Assembly (NCBI GenBank): GCA_029204225.1 | Contig: CM055110.1 | Span: 38,806,015 to 38,870,014 of the forward strand | Length of the DNA: 64,000 bases | From: Diphasiastrum complanatum | Taxonomy: Eukaryota; Streptophyta; Lycopodiopsida; Lycopodiales; Lycopodiaceae | Direction of reading: 5' to 3' | In this document: piece after piece, positions 12,198-22,590 of the stretch | How the letters are laid out: the number at the start of each line of letters is the position of its first letter | Numbering within the stretch: position 1 is the stretch's first letter | Program-made: the position numbers and the translations under genes | Notes under the pieces: model-generated | Database searches by the model: none | Seen by the model: only the letters and a program-made list of their open reading frames with translations | What the model was told of the DNA's origin: nothing

Positions 12198-12540
12198 AAT
12201 GGATGATGTAATGATAATGTAGGATATGCGAAATAGTGTGTAGATCTTCAGATAAGGTGAACCAAAACAAAAAAAAATAGAATATTTGTGGAGTATACAT
12301 AATGAGAGAGAGAGAGAGGTCGTTTAGAGAGAGACTACAAAATGAGAGAGAGATGAGAGATACAAGCTTGTGAACATTCAAAATTTGAAATAAGGACCAG
12401 GCTCACTTAGGATATGGCTGCTAGTAGATAGACAGGCTAGTTGATATTAACTTGTAGGCATAGTTATTGCTTGATCTAGGGTTAATGTAGGGTTAATGTT
12501 AGAGGTGTACTTTGTGGGCCCACACTTGATTTAATCTGCA
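12198..12540. other. upstream region with GA microsatellites
   Basis: Contains short GA tracts (about 12303-12318 and 12342-12358). It would be the promoter or 5' UTR side of the broken gene on its left. No gene seen. Confidence 0.4.
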
Positions 12541-12648
12541 CCATTGAATTTGCCATGTCATATGGACCATTCCCTCTCAGTTGTCAATATTTTATTTGGA
12601 CATGTGTCATCATTAACACTAATTATAATTAGTGAAGAGGCCCTTTTT

Positions 12649-13183
12649 GAGTCCAAAAGGGTCCCTAATGATTATATTAAGATGAATGTCTCAAATGACA
12701 TCTTAAGAGAAATTGGTGCTTGTACTAATGCCAAAGATGCTTGGGATACCCTCAAGTCTATCTATGAGGCAAAAAATACTTCTAGACTTCTAACACTAAG
12801 AAACCAAATTTTTCAAATTGTACAGAGAAGTGATGAATGTGCCTCAACTTATGTAATGAGAGTTAAAGACCTCCATAGAGAATTGTCATTCATAGGAGAC
12901 TCCATCAACCAAAATAAACTTGTTCAAGTCATACTTAGTGGGTTAAAGGAGGAATATGACAACCTTGTTCAGAGTTAAGGAGGAGCTACCAAGTTTGGAA
13001 GCACTCCAAAGTGTGCTCATTTCTGAAGAATCAAGACAAGAGTATAAACTCTTGAAAATGGAGAGACTGTCTCTCAAGATTAATGGTAAAGCTCTCTTTA
13101 CCAAAGACAAGCACAAGACAAGAAGTAAGAATCAACACCAATCCTCTTCAAGCAAGAACAATTTCCAAGGAGAAAGGAGATGA
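12649..13183 (+). pseudogene. copia gag, element 2
   Basis: Starts mid-domain (YIKMNVSNDILREIGACTNA, LRNQIFQIVQRSDECAS, VILSGLKEEYDNL). Frameshifts near 12970 and 13180 pass the frame into EELPSLEALQSVLISEES and then the zinc-knuckle frame. The N-terminal gag segment seen in elements 1 and 4 is absent. Confidence 0.8.
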
Positions 13184-14609
13184 GGATGAGTCCTCTCAAG
13201 CTTCCACATCCAAGAAGAAGAAGAAAAACATCAAGTGTTTCTTTTGTGGCAAGAAGGGGCTTTATGCCACCAATTGCTTCAAGAAAAAGAGTCAATTCAA
13301 GCAGGCCAACATTTCTAATGAAGAGAAGGAAGATGCTCATGCAAGTGATGGAGAGAGATCTCTTATGGTCTCGAGTTTTTCTTCATCACCTTTCAAGAAG
13401 GATGGTTCATGGTATATCGACACTGGAGCTTCCTCACGTATCTGTAGCTCCAAATATTCTTTTTCATCCATGACACCTTATGAAGGAGCCAAGAAGTCCA
13501 TCTACACAGCAAATGATCATGAGTGTGCTATTGAAGGCATATGGACCATTCCCTTAAAGCTTTCTTCATCAAAAGTTATTTCTCTATCTAATGTACTTTT
13601 TGTTCCCAAGTTAACAAAAAATCTTATTAGTGTTGGGAAATTGTTTAATAGTGGACTAGATGTGAATTTCAATGTTGATACATGTACAATCAAGAAGCAT
13701 AATGAGATTCTTGCATTTGGGTCTAGATATGGTGGAATCTACAAACTTGATCCCAAAGAGTATGCTAACTCTTGTGATAGTGCTTTTGCTACTCATATGT
13801 CTTTGGAGGAACTATGGCATAGAAGGTTGGGACATCCTAACTATAATTCTATGGTGTCCATGGTCAAGAAAGCCAAAGCTATTGGCTTGCCTAATCTTAT
13901 CTCCAAGAATTTCAAGCCATGTGACGCTTGTGCCATATCTAAGTCTCATAAGAAGTCTTTTTCAAAGTCATCTATCAAGACTACACATCCATTGGAGTTC
14001 ATACACTCGGATGTGCAGTTCTCATCTTCAAAGAGCAAGGGTGGTGCTACTTGCTTTGTAGCTTTCATTGATGATTTCACTAGATTTACTTGGGTATATC
14101 TTCTAGCTTCAAAATCTATGGTGTTTGACTATTTTCTAAAGTTCAAAGCTCTAGTTGAAAAGCAATTTTTTTACAAAATCAAGATTCTTAGAAGTGATGG
14201 AGGTGCTGAGTACACTTCCAATAAATTTCATGATTATTGTGAGCTTGAAGGCATTAAAAGGGAGTTTTCGTGTGCATATACACCATCTCAAAATGGTTTG
14301 GCTGAAAGAAAGAATAGAACACTGTGTGAATGTGCCAAAACCATTAGAATTGAGGCATCCTTGCCAAAAGACTTTTGGGGTGAGGCTATCAATTGTTCAA
14401 AATATCTTTGCAATAGACTCCCTCATGTTGTACTTGGAGGAAAGTCACCATATGAAGCACTCTATTTGAAGAAACCTAAGGTTGAACACCTTAGAGTATT
14501 TGGATGCATATGCTTTGTCCATATTCCCTTGGAAACGAGAAAGAAGGATGATCCTTGTGCAAGCAAAGGAGTAATGGTTGGATATTCATCCAACAAGAAA
14601 GCCTATTGA
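13083..14609 (+). pseudogene. copia zinc knuckle, protease and integrase, element 2
   Basis: 508 codons. The zinc knuckle is C52, C55, C65, but the usual histidine is Leu60 (CFFCGKKGLYATNC), so metal binding is probably lost. Protease DTGAS is at 113-117. The integrase has the zinc domain (LWHRRLGHPN, CDAC) and catalytic positions HSD, RSDGGAEY and NGLAERKNR. The frame stops at TGA 14607-14609 after SSNKKAY and continues directly as IYMLSTSKVIDSRDVVF. Relatives have arginine or lysine there. Confidence 0.88.
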
Positions 14610-14615
14610 ATCTAC

Positions 14616-16443
14616 ATGCTCTCTACCTCTAAAGTAATTGATAGTAGAGATGTAGTTTTTCATGAAGACGAAAAGTCCAATCTTGGAGGGGCCGAGATCA
14701 AACAACCTCAAAATCTATCACCTATTGTTATTGAAGACAGTCAACATATGGAGGAGTCAAGATTTGAAGAAGGAAGTCCTCGGATTTTCACTCCTAGAAG
14801 ATCCATGAGGGAGAGATCCGAGCTCAAGAGGCTCACTTATGATGACAAAGGAAAACAAGTGGATCTTGATTCCACTTATTCTTATTTTGTTTCTCATGAG
14901 GAGCCCAAAGACGTTCAAAAAGCCCTCAATACCAAGGAGTGGTATGAGGCCATGAAGATTGAATATGATGCCTTGATCACCAACCACACATGGGAGCTAG
15001 TGGATCCACCACCTTACATGCATATCATTGGATGCAAGTGGGTGTTCAAGATCAAGTACAGTCATGATGGCTCCATCAACAAGTACAATGCAAGATTATG
15101 TGCTAAAGGCTTTGCACAAATATATGGCCTTGACTATGAAGAAACCTTTGCTCTTGTAGCAAAGATGGTGACAATAAGAATCATAATCTCTCTTGCCTTA
15201 TTTTTTAAGTGGAAACTGTTTCAACTTGATGTCTCCAACGCTTTTTTGAATGGCTATCTTGAGGAGGAGATATACATGGAACAACCTCAAGGATTTATCA
15301 AGGATAAATCTAAGGTGTGTTTGCTATTTAGAAGTCTTTATGGCTTAAAGCAAGCACCTAGATCATGGTATTCAAGACTCAACAACTTTCTGCTTTCATT
15401 AGTATTTGTGCTTAGTGACTATGATCCTTCTATGTACTTTAAAATTTGATGGTAGTAATATTGTCATTCTCCTAATCTATGTAGATGACATTATTCTTAG
15501 TGGAAGTTGTTTGATGCTAGTTCAAGAAATCAAAGATGCATTAGCAAAAGAATTTAAAATGCAAGATCTAGGAGAGATCCATTACATTTTGGGCCTTGAG
15601 ATTAATTTTCATGAAGAGTATGCTTTTATTTGTCAATCTAGATATGTCTTTTCTATGTTGAGAAAATTCAATATGCAAAGTTGTAAAGGCATAGATACTC
15701 CTATGGAGCAACATGTAAAAGATCCTATTAAAGGTGATGAAAGATCCTTCGAGGACATCACACTTTATAGGAGTCTTATAGGCTCTTTAATTTGGCTTAC
15801 TATCACTAGACCCGATTTGAGCTATTGTGTGCACAAATTGAGTCAATTTATGCAAGATCCCAAGATCCAACATTGGAAGATGGCCAAGACAGTTCTAAGA
15901 TATGTATCTTCTACTCAAGATTATGGTTTATTGTGCAAGAATGAAGATCTAACCATTATTGGCTATTCAGATTCCGATTTTGCTAGTGATAAAATGGATC
16001 AAAAGTCCATTAATGCATATACTATCTTTCTTGGAGACAATCTTGTGTCTTGGCTTTCAAAGAAGCAGGATACCATATCTCTATCATCTTGTGAGGCCGA
16101 GTACAAAGCACTCACTATAACAACTAAAGAGGTGCTTTGGATCAAGAGGTTAATCATGGAGCTAAAGTGCATCAAAGAGGATGATCTTCCCTTGATCAAA
16201 TGTGACAACATATCGGCACAAGCTCTTGCAAACAATCCTATTTTTCATGCAAGAAACAAGCATATAGAAGTGGCACACCATTTTGTAAGGGAAAAGCTCA
16301 TTGGAGGTGAAATCAACTTAGAACATGTCGACACATCTTCGTGTATTGCTGATCTTCTTACAAAGCCACTTTGCAAAAGTGCCTTCTCGAAGCATAGGTC
16401 TAATCTTTGTCTTATCTCAAGATCAATGCTTGATCCACATTAG
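14616..16443 (+). pseudogene. copia reverse transcriptase and RNase H, element 2
   Basis: Frame 14616-15449 gives the RT N-half (GCKWVFKIKY, QLDVSNAFLNGYLEEEIYM, SLYGLKQAPRSWY). A one-base shift near 15445 moves to frame 15406-16443, with the YVDD catalytic loop at 15478-15489, then RPDLSYCVHKLSQF, and RNase H (YSDSDFASD, SSCEAEYKAL, KCDNISAQALANNP). It ends at TAG 16441-16443. The palm motifs are complete, so this copy has decayed mainly by shifts and one stop. Confidence 0.9.
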
Positions 16444-16459
16444 ATACATTTTTAGGAGG

Positions 16460-17060
16460 ATTGTCAAAATATTGAAAAATCTATCTAATATTGTGAGTAT
16501 GGGTCCTGAAAATGCCAAAGATGAATTGAGCTCTTTTGGCTTAGTATAGACCCATCTTAGAATAAAATATTCAAGGTAGGTAGAAGTAGAAACTCGAGCT
16601 ATTATAGGAATTGCCATTTGTACTTCACATGCCACATTTAATGCATGAAAAGACTATGTGGCACAATTAGACATAGTGAGGTGGCTTGGATAAGTCTAGA
16701 TAGCTTGAGAGGTGGATCCACAACTCCAATTCAACTCAAAGTAGGAGAAGAGTCCATGGATCTATATATATGTGATGTACTCTCATTGAGAATATGATGG
16801 AATTTGTGTATAATGCAAATTTGTAGACAAGCTCTTTGTGCCCTCTCTCTCTCCACGAGTTTTGTACTTGCTATTTTCTCTCTCTAGCTGAGTAGAGGCA
16901 TTTATGATGCTTTGTCTTATGTTTTGTTGACAGATCTTGCTTCTAATATTGCTTGTATGATCAGCTTTCCTATTGACAACCAATGCTAGTCTGATCTTTA
17001 TGGTGTTATTGTACTTAGGAGATCAAAAATAAATGTGTAGGGCGTCCCACACGTGTGAAT
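16460..17060 (+). repeat. probable 3' LTR of copia element 2 (right end uncertain)
   Basis: Begins after the purine tract at ttgtcaaaatattg. It contains a TATA-like tatatatatg near 16760. No second copy exists in the window to set its end, so the limits are provisional. Confidence 0.4.
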
Positions 17061-17598
17061 TCAGTACAATCTACAATTTGAGACAATCAATTTTGGCCCC
17101 TTGTAGATGGAATTGTCTCCTACTACTCAAGATAATTCAAATTTGACATCAATCACCCATGTGATGATCTTGGATTTCAAGGGTACTATTTATGGGATGA
17201 TCTTGGACTTTTATAACATTCCACTCTCTCCAATGTGCACTCTTCTACCCATCACTTTGTTTGACTCATAGGCAAAATATGATTAATACTCATTTGTCCT
17301 TTTGAAAAAATCATCAAATCTTCAAAGGAAACATGCTCCTCCTGTACCCAAAATATATCATATCACTCACATGTTTTGTCCTTCAAATTTCATGTAAAAA
17401 AATAAAAAGTCTTGTCACTCTTCATATTTCTCCTTCAAAACAAATTTATAAAATACAAGTCAAATCACTTTTTTAGTGTCATAATATGTCTTTTTGACAG
17501 ACCACTCATTATATGACACCTACCATGCACACAGATTTTTAGGCAAAAAAAAAATGCGTGGCAGTGCCACTCGTTGCTAAAAGTTCCGTGGCAGAGCC
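17061..17598. other. non-coding interval
   Basis: AT-rich, no gene seen. Near 17550-17600 the text cgtggcagtgccac and cgtggcagagcc is self-complementary and resembles the GCCACGCATGGC motifs at 19060-19200. Confidence 0.3.
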
Positions 17599-17712
17599 AT
17601 GCGACACTGGAAACCCAAAAAGTGTATAAATATATCATGTTTTGATATTTCTTCATGTTTTCTTATGGATTTTTTGAGGTCATTCTCACTATCAATCTCT
17701 CATTTATTTCCA

Positions 17713-17754
<42 letters not shown>

Positions 17755-18000
17755 CTCTCCACTCTTTTATCTCTATCTCTCTCTCCCTCACACACACACA
17801 CACATCTTTCCCTTTCCAATATCTCGAGTCTCTGTCTCTCACACACACACACACATCTTTCACTCTCCAATCTCCAATCTCTCTTTCTCTCTCACACACT
17901 TTTTCATATCTCCTTTTCATTTTGCAGACACTCTTTTATTTCATTTTTGTTCTCTCTCACTCTCTCACACATCTCACACACACACATTCTTTTTCAATTT
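17713..18000. repeat. CT and CA microsatellite cluster
   Basis: Alternating (CT)n and (CA)n runs, the longest CT run about 17715-17750, with CA runs near 17790, 17838 and 17975. Open frames across this block are low-complexity artefacts. Confidence 0.9.
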
Positions 18001-18062
18001 TCACATTTCATATCTCTCTCCAAGTTCTTCTCACAACTTTTTATTTTTTTTCTCAATAGTCA

Positions 18063-18832
18063 TGTCTACTAGTGGTTGTGGAGCATCAAGGAGAAAGCCA
18101 AGATCCTCTTTCGATGGGAGGACAAGCTTCAGGATCATATTCTAATCGAGTGCGAGATTTTTATACTATACTATCTCCCAAGGAAAGGCAAAGGATGAAA
18201 TCCCTTTGTCTTTCCGAAAGAGATTCCGATCAACAAGATCGTGGATTCATTTCAACAGAGATGCCATCGGAAGAATCCACGAATGTCTTTTATGACCTTG
18301 ATGAGGACGGTTCCATCATCATGGACATTAGAGGTATGGTCCTCATCAATAGATTGCACGACCTTACTCTTAAATACTTTGGTCATGACTTGTTTACCCT
18401 TGAGAGCAACAAAACCGAGGGGACAAAGACAAGATACTTGAAATATTATATCATGAGTTTCCACAACCAAATCGATTTAATGACAAATGGGTGAAGACGA
18501 GTATGTGTATGCACATTCCTCATAAGTGCCAATCATTAAGAAGATTATGTAGTAAAGGCAAGAAGAGGCTGGGATGGGCATCTAAAAAAGATTGGGGGAA
18601 GGTTATTTATGAATCCAAACATCCAAATCCCGAGCACTTTAAGCAACAAAGAGAGGCAACAAAATCAAGGCTTAATCTTCTAGGCCAATCTCACCTTAGA
18701 TTGGGAGGCAAGGCTAATATGCATGTCCAATTTGTAAGCAAATTTGCTTGGATTGTCTCCTTTCCTTCAAAATTGCATCACTTTCTTCTACAAAAGCCAA
18801 CAATGAATAATCCTTCATTAATCAACCAATAA
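18063..18832 (+). pseudogene. unrecognised ORF pair, probably one frameshifted gene
   Basis: Frame 18072-18494 (140 codons) contains VRDFYTILSPKERQRMKSL and DEDGSIIMDIRGMVL. Near 18465 the sense moves to a second frame that reads RFNDKWVKTSMCMHIPHKC and continues in 18491-18832 (SKGKKRLGWASKKDWGKVI, HPNPEHFKQQREATKSR). The basic second half and mixed first half look like one protein with a one-base shift. I recognise no family. It is bounded by microsatellites on both sides, and an unclassified transposon protein is possible. Confidence 0.4.
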
Positions 18833-18859
18833 ACAATGAAAAACCAACAAACAAAAGTA

Positions 18860-18974
<115 letters not shown>

Positions 18975-19059
18975 AGCTTCTCTTCAACAATCTCAAATCG
19001 ATCTGCGAATACCCCTAATCTTTTCATTTCACAGGTTTTTTTTTTGTTCCAAAATTGCT

Positions 19060-19200
19060 ACGTGGCCACACGTGGCACTGCCATGTCGTGCCCAAAAAAT
19101 TTTCAAATTTTTTGCCACGCATGGCAAATTTTGCCAGGCGTGGCACAAAATCGCTCTTTGAAAAATTTTGCCACACGTGGCAAATTTTTAGGAATTTTGC
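19060..19200. repeat. reiterated palindromic GCCACGCRTGGC motif
   Basis: Several short copies of gccacgcatggcaaatttt and variants (cgtggccacacgtggc, gccaggcgtggc, gccacacgtggcaaattttt) in about 140 bp. Each core is a near-palindrome. Confidence 0.6.
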
Positions 19201-19380
19201 CACAAAGAAAGGACAAAGTTGGAGGAGACAAGCAAGCAAATGGTCATCACTCACATTTATTGTTTGGTTGCTATAATTTTTTAGAGAGTTCAAAGTTTGA
19301 AACATGGAGGAATCATTTCATTCACATTCTATTTGGTTCATCATGTTCTAGTCATATCCTACGACGAAAAATTTTGATGG
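19197..19380 (+). repeat. repeat copy shared with the insert in copia element 1
   Basis: Closely matches the minus strand at about 6245-6432, for example cactcacatttattgtttg, ttagagagttca and ggaatcatttcattcacatt. The similarity is base-level across about 180 bp with indels. Confidence 0.75.
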
Positions 19381-19539
19381 TGTGACAATGCCATATATCT
19401 ATTGACAAGCCATTTGCCACATGATTGCCATAGACATTGTCGCACGAGGGACGAGGGTCAAATCTGGACCCCGTCTTATGTGCATGGCAATGGGCTGGTA
19501 TTTGTAGTTGTACTAGGTGGTCCTATCGAGATTACAAGC

Positions 19540-19767
19540 TCTGAAGACAACATAGAAAAGGATGAGAACTGGTACTTGGATTCCAGTGCCGCATCACACA
19601 TGACAGATGACAAAGGCATGTTGTCAAACTATGTTGAAAATCACCAAGAAAGGAGAGTAATCATGGGGAACAACATGGCAATTGAATCACCAAGTAGTGG
19701 AAGTGTGATGCTGAAGTTAGAGCACAGCATAATGAGCCTTCTTACTATGTATGACTATGCCTATTAA
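19540..19767 (+). pseudogene. copia protease fragment
   Basis: Reads NWYLDSSAASHMTDDKG, a copia protease active site in which the usual DSGAS is DSSAA, so the glycine next to the catalytic Asp is lost. Nothing recognisable of integrase follows. Confidence 0.6.
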
Positions 19768-20950
19768 TAATTAAACAAAGCTATAATGACAGAAGTCACG
19801 TTCAATCTTTTAGCAACTAACTTTGAAATCATTAGTACTAAAGTGATTTTGTAGCCAAACAATTGTGAAGTGATTGTATAGAATATTTCAACGTTGAAGT
19901 ATTCAACAAATCAGACGAAACAATAAAAGATTTACTAGCTACAAATAACTATAGAGAAGCATTCATTCTAACATGATATTGAACGCAATAAGAAGATACA
20001 TTGATGAGAGCATGTAAAAATCAAATATTGAGAGCATAAACCAAAGGATGAAACTGTGTACTTTGTCTGATGCACTTCCATTGATAAGTAGTAAGCACTA
20101 ATAGAAATACTCAAAACCTATAAAGAAAAACATAAATAGAGCTTTGCACTATGAGCTAAGCTAAGACTCTACTTTACTTCATCCAGTCATAGATCACACT
20201 TGGCAGTTAGTCATAATGTGTTGTCATCCATTGAAGAAACAAAATGTTTCTATTACCGAAGTTTTGTTAGCTTTCAGCCCTTAGTCTGACGAAAAGACAT
20301 GAAGCAAAAAAGTTTGCGAACATCATGAAAAGACACGAAGCGAAAATGTTCGCGAACACCCTGACAAAGAGACACGAACACAAAAAGAGAAAATTATTCA
20401 TGATACAGTAGGAGAAAGTCAAATGGCTCGAAGTGACACGAAAATCTTTGCGACACTTTTCGACCTTCACGCTCCAAAGGATCAAGAAGGTCATGCAAGT
20501 ACCATGAAGTACAAAACCCTGATCTGATATGATGACGTCAGTGAAAGAGCGTTAGGATGTGCCTAACCCATTTCTCTTTTAATCCATGATTAGTTATAGA
20601 TTGTTTAGTCTATCTAATCTGGTATGCTACTCAGAATGTATAAGATATATACAGTAGCAGATAGAACATAGATAGCGCATAGAACACAAGTAGAAGTCCG
20701 CCTGTGAGTGAGACAAGTTTTGTGAGCAAGATCCATAGAGATCCAAGAAGTCCGCTAGCAAGCGAGATATTACTCGTGGGAGAACATCGCTTCTCTCCCT
20801 GTCCCTTTTTTCTGCTTTTGCCTTCAGAATATGTCTCTTGAATTGCTCTGGAAGGACTTTGTTTTTCTTGTTTTCGGGAGACTGAAAAGGAAAAAGCTAT
20901 GCTTAGCATGGGAGACAAAAAATATAAAATAGAATAGGAGACTTAACTTA
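19768..20950. other. non-coding interval with a short tandem repeat
   Basis: About 20287-20385 contains two or more diverged copies of a roughly 40-bp unit (gaagcgaaaatgttcgcgaa and relatives). A region at 20690-20790 repeats agtccgc with agcgag(a), as seen in some LTR ends, but no partner copy exists here. No gene seen. Confidence 0.4.
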
Positions 20951-21199
20951 TCAAAACAAAATATTAAATAAAGAAAAAGCTATGCTTAGCATAGGAGACA
21001 TAGAATATAGAAAAGAAACAATTAATAAGCACCTATGCTAAGCATGGGTGAACTAAATACCATGTCTCTAAACAAAATCAGAAATGGACTCAAGGATTTA
21101 TTTCGGCTGCTCAAAGGATAAAGCCTCTGGCACTCATCGAAATCTTAACAATTTAACCCTGTCACAAGGGCTTCCTGAACTTTCATAAATAATTTGTGC

Positions 21200-22306
21200 C
21201 TGCATTTAAAAAATATAATTGTTAAAAATCCAACCAAATTATGAAAATCACTTTATTACAAAAGGTAACATGAAAATAAATATTTAGATTATGATCATTA
21301 CCTTTGAAATTCTTTCCTCATTTTTGCCAGAGAAAGTTGACCATCGGCAACTCTAGAAAGAACACTTATTATTAGCTCTGAAGAGCTAATCCCTTGCATG
21401 TTCTTCCATTCTGATATTCCCATTTCTTTAGGGATTGGCTTCAGAGTTTGAGTGCTCACAACTTTTTTTTTTTGACTTTGAGGCACCCTGAGTAGGTTGG
21501 TCTTTTATTTGAAAAGTTTCTCATTTATCAAAAAATTTATCAACAAGGGCTCACACCAAAAATAAAAAAAAAAATATTTGATAAAAAACTTAGGGAATAT
21601 TAAAATTGAGTTCAAATTTTACTCTGATAAAAACAATTTAACAGGATTACAACATATATTATGACCAGAGCATTCCATGACGAGCATAGCAAAACAAATT
21701 ACCTGGCCACTATGAAAAGCAAGCTGAAAAAAATTATCGTATTTTGTAAGGCTCTGCGTAGGATTTCTCGAATCAAAAGGCAGGCCTGTCTTTTGAGCAC
21801 AGAGTGCTTTCAGCTCAAGTTGATTCACATCTTCTACTTTGGAGACTGTCATGTATTCTTTGTGAGAAGATCGTATTCTTTGTATCACAGTCATCTTCAT
21901 CTGGTAGTCCTGATCAATATTGTGGTCCCAAGCCAATAATTTTGCTTCTTCCACTGTCAGGCCAACAAATGTAACGGCACTCACAGTTCGAAAGTTTGGA
22001 ATATGGAAATACTCTTGAGATAATTGTTTCCAAGCTTGTAAACTGTGAATGCCCCCAAGAACAAAAAAATAATCAAATCTGTTTTATATGAGAGAAAGTC
22101 CACCTCCTTGATTGTTCTACCTTTGGGAAGGCATTTGGAATATCTCGTTTGACCAAAGGCTCTTTAGTGATTGAACAATATCGGTAGGTGACCTTTCCCC
22201 AAAATGCTTCTAGACAACCTTGTGTATATATCATGTATATAATAATAGAGTATGTGTAGGAGTGTAAGCATTGGAAGGGATGGTGGGCGTCAGTCCTCAC
22301 TCTCAA
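21200..22306 (-). pseudogene. ParB-like multi-exon gene fragment, head to head with AKR gene 1
   Basis: Minus-strand exons with gt-ag borders. (1) About 22230-22120: CLEAFWGKVTYRYCSITKEP, donor gtagaac. (2) About 22047-21703: acceptor attcacag, then LQAWKQLSQEYFHIPNF, VTFVGLTVEEAKLLAWDHN, MKMTVIQRIRSSHKEYM, ending FFQLAFHSGQ at donor gtaatt. (3) About 21487-21300: LKPIPKEMGISEWKNMQG, SVLSRVADGQLSLAKMRK, donor gtaatg. A possible further exon near 21205 begins AQIIYESSG. The pattern of a short helix, then GLT-EEA--LA--HN, resembles the end of ParB/Srx-type domains. This is a family-level resemblance only, since the DGxxR core that should precede it is not visible. A poly-A run in exon 3 may shift the frame. 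Confidence 0.45.
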
Positions 22307-22414
22307 TCTTGACTAGTACTCGTTATTAGTCAATGTCCTCCTTAATGCTCAAAATTTTTTTCTTCTTAAGTCTTTTTAGTAGAGCACGGGCTCAGCACGG
22401 CTTCTCTGTGACGG

Positions 22415-22423
22415 GATATATAC
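22415..22423 (+). promoter_or_regulatory. TATA-like element upstream of AKR gene 1
   Basis: gatatatac lies about 170 bp before the ATG at 22591. It is a weak candidate, supported by position and composition only. Confidence 0.2.
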
Positions 22424-22590
22424 GTTGGCGTTTTTGGGAACACATATGAATATCACTTTACCTTGCTCATGCTGCGAGGAGTGCGAGTAGGCCAGGTGGG
22501 TTGATTGTTTGAGCTGAAGGTAAGGTAAAGGAGTAAGTATTAAGGACGTTTGCAGAGAATTAGCGTTCATATCACACGAGTGTCCAACCA

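Larger units (their letters stand above)
12640..16900 (+). mobile_element. Ty1/copia element 2, 5'-truncated
   Basis: Plus-strand order gag, zinc knuckle, protease, integrase, reverse transcriptase, RNase H. The gag N-terminus, 5' LTR and primer site are missing; readable gag begins near 12649. Behind the pol stop (16441-16443) a short purine tract (taggagga) precedes a likely 3' LTR beginning near 16460, whose right end I cannot fix. No target duplication was found. Confidence 0.8.

Noticed and set aside
12580-12640. Possible 5' LTR start of copia element 2 (ttgtcaatatttt)
   Set aside because: Matches the presumed 3' LTR start over only about 14 bp and then diverges, so it is not supported.
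17655-18059. Open frames of 85-157 codons across CT/CA repeats
   Set aside because: Translations are Leu-Ser or His-Thr runs of microsatellite origin with no coding character.
20690-20800. Solo LTR
   Set aside because: Some LTR-like short repeats, but no partner copy, primer site or target duplication to support it.
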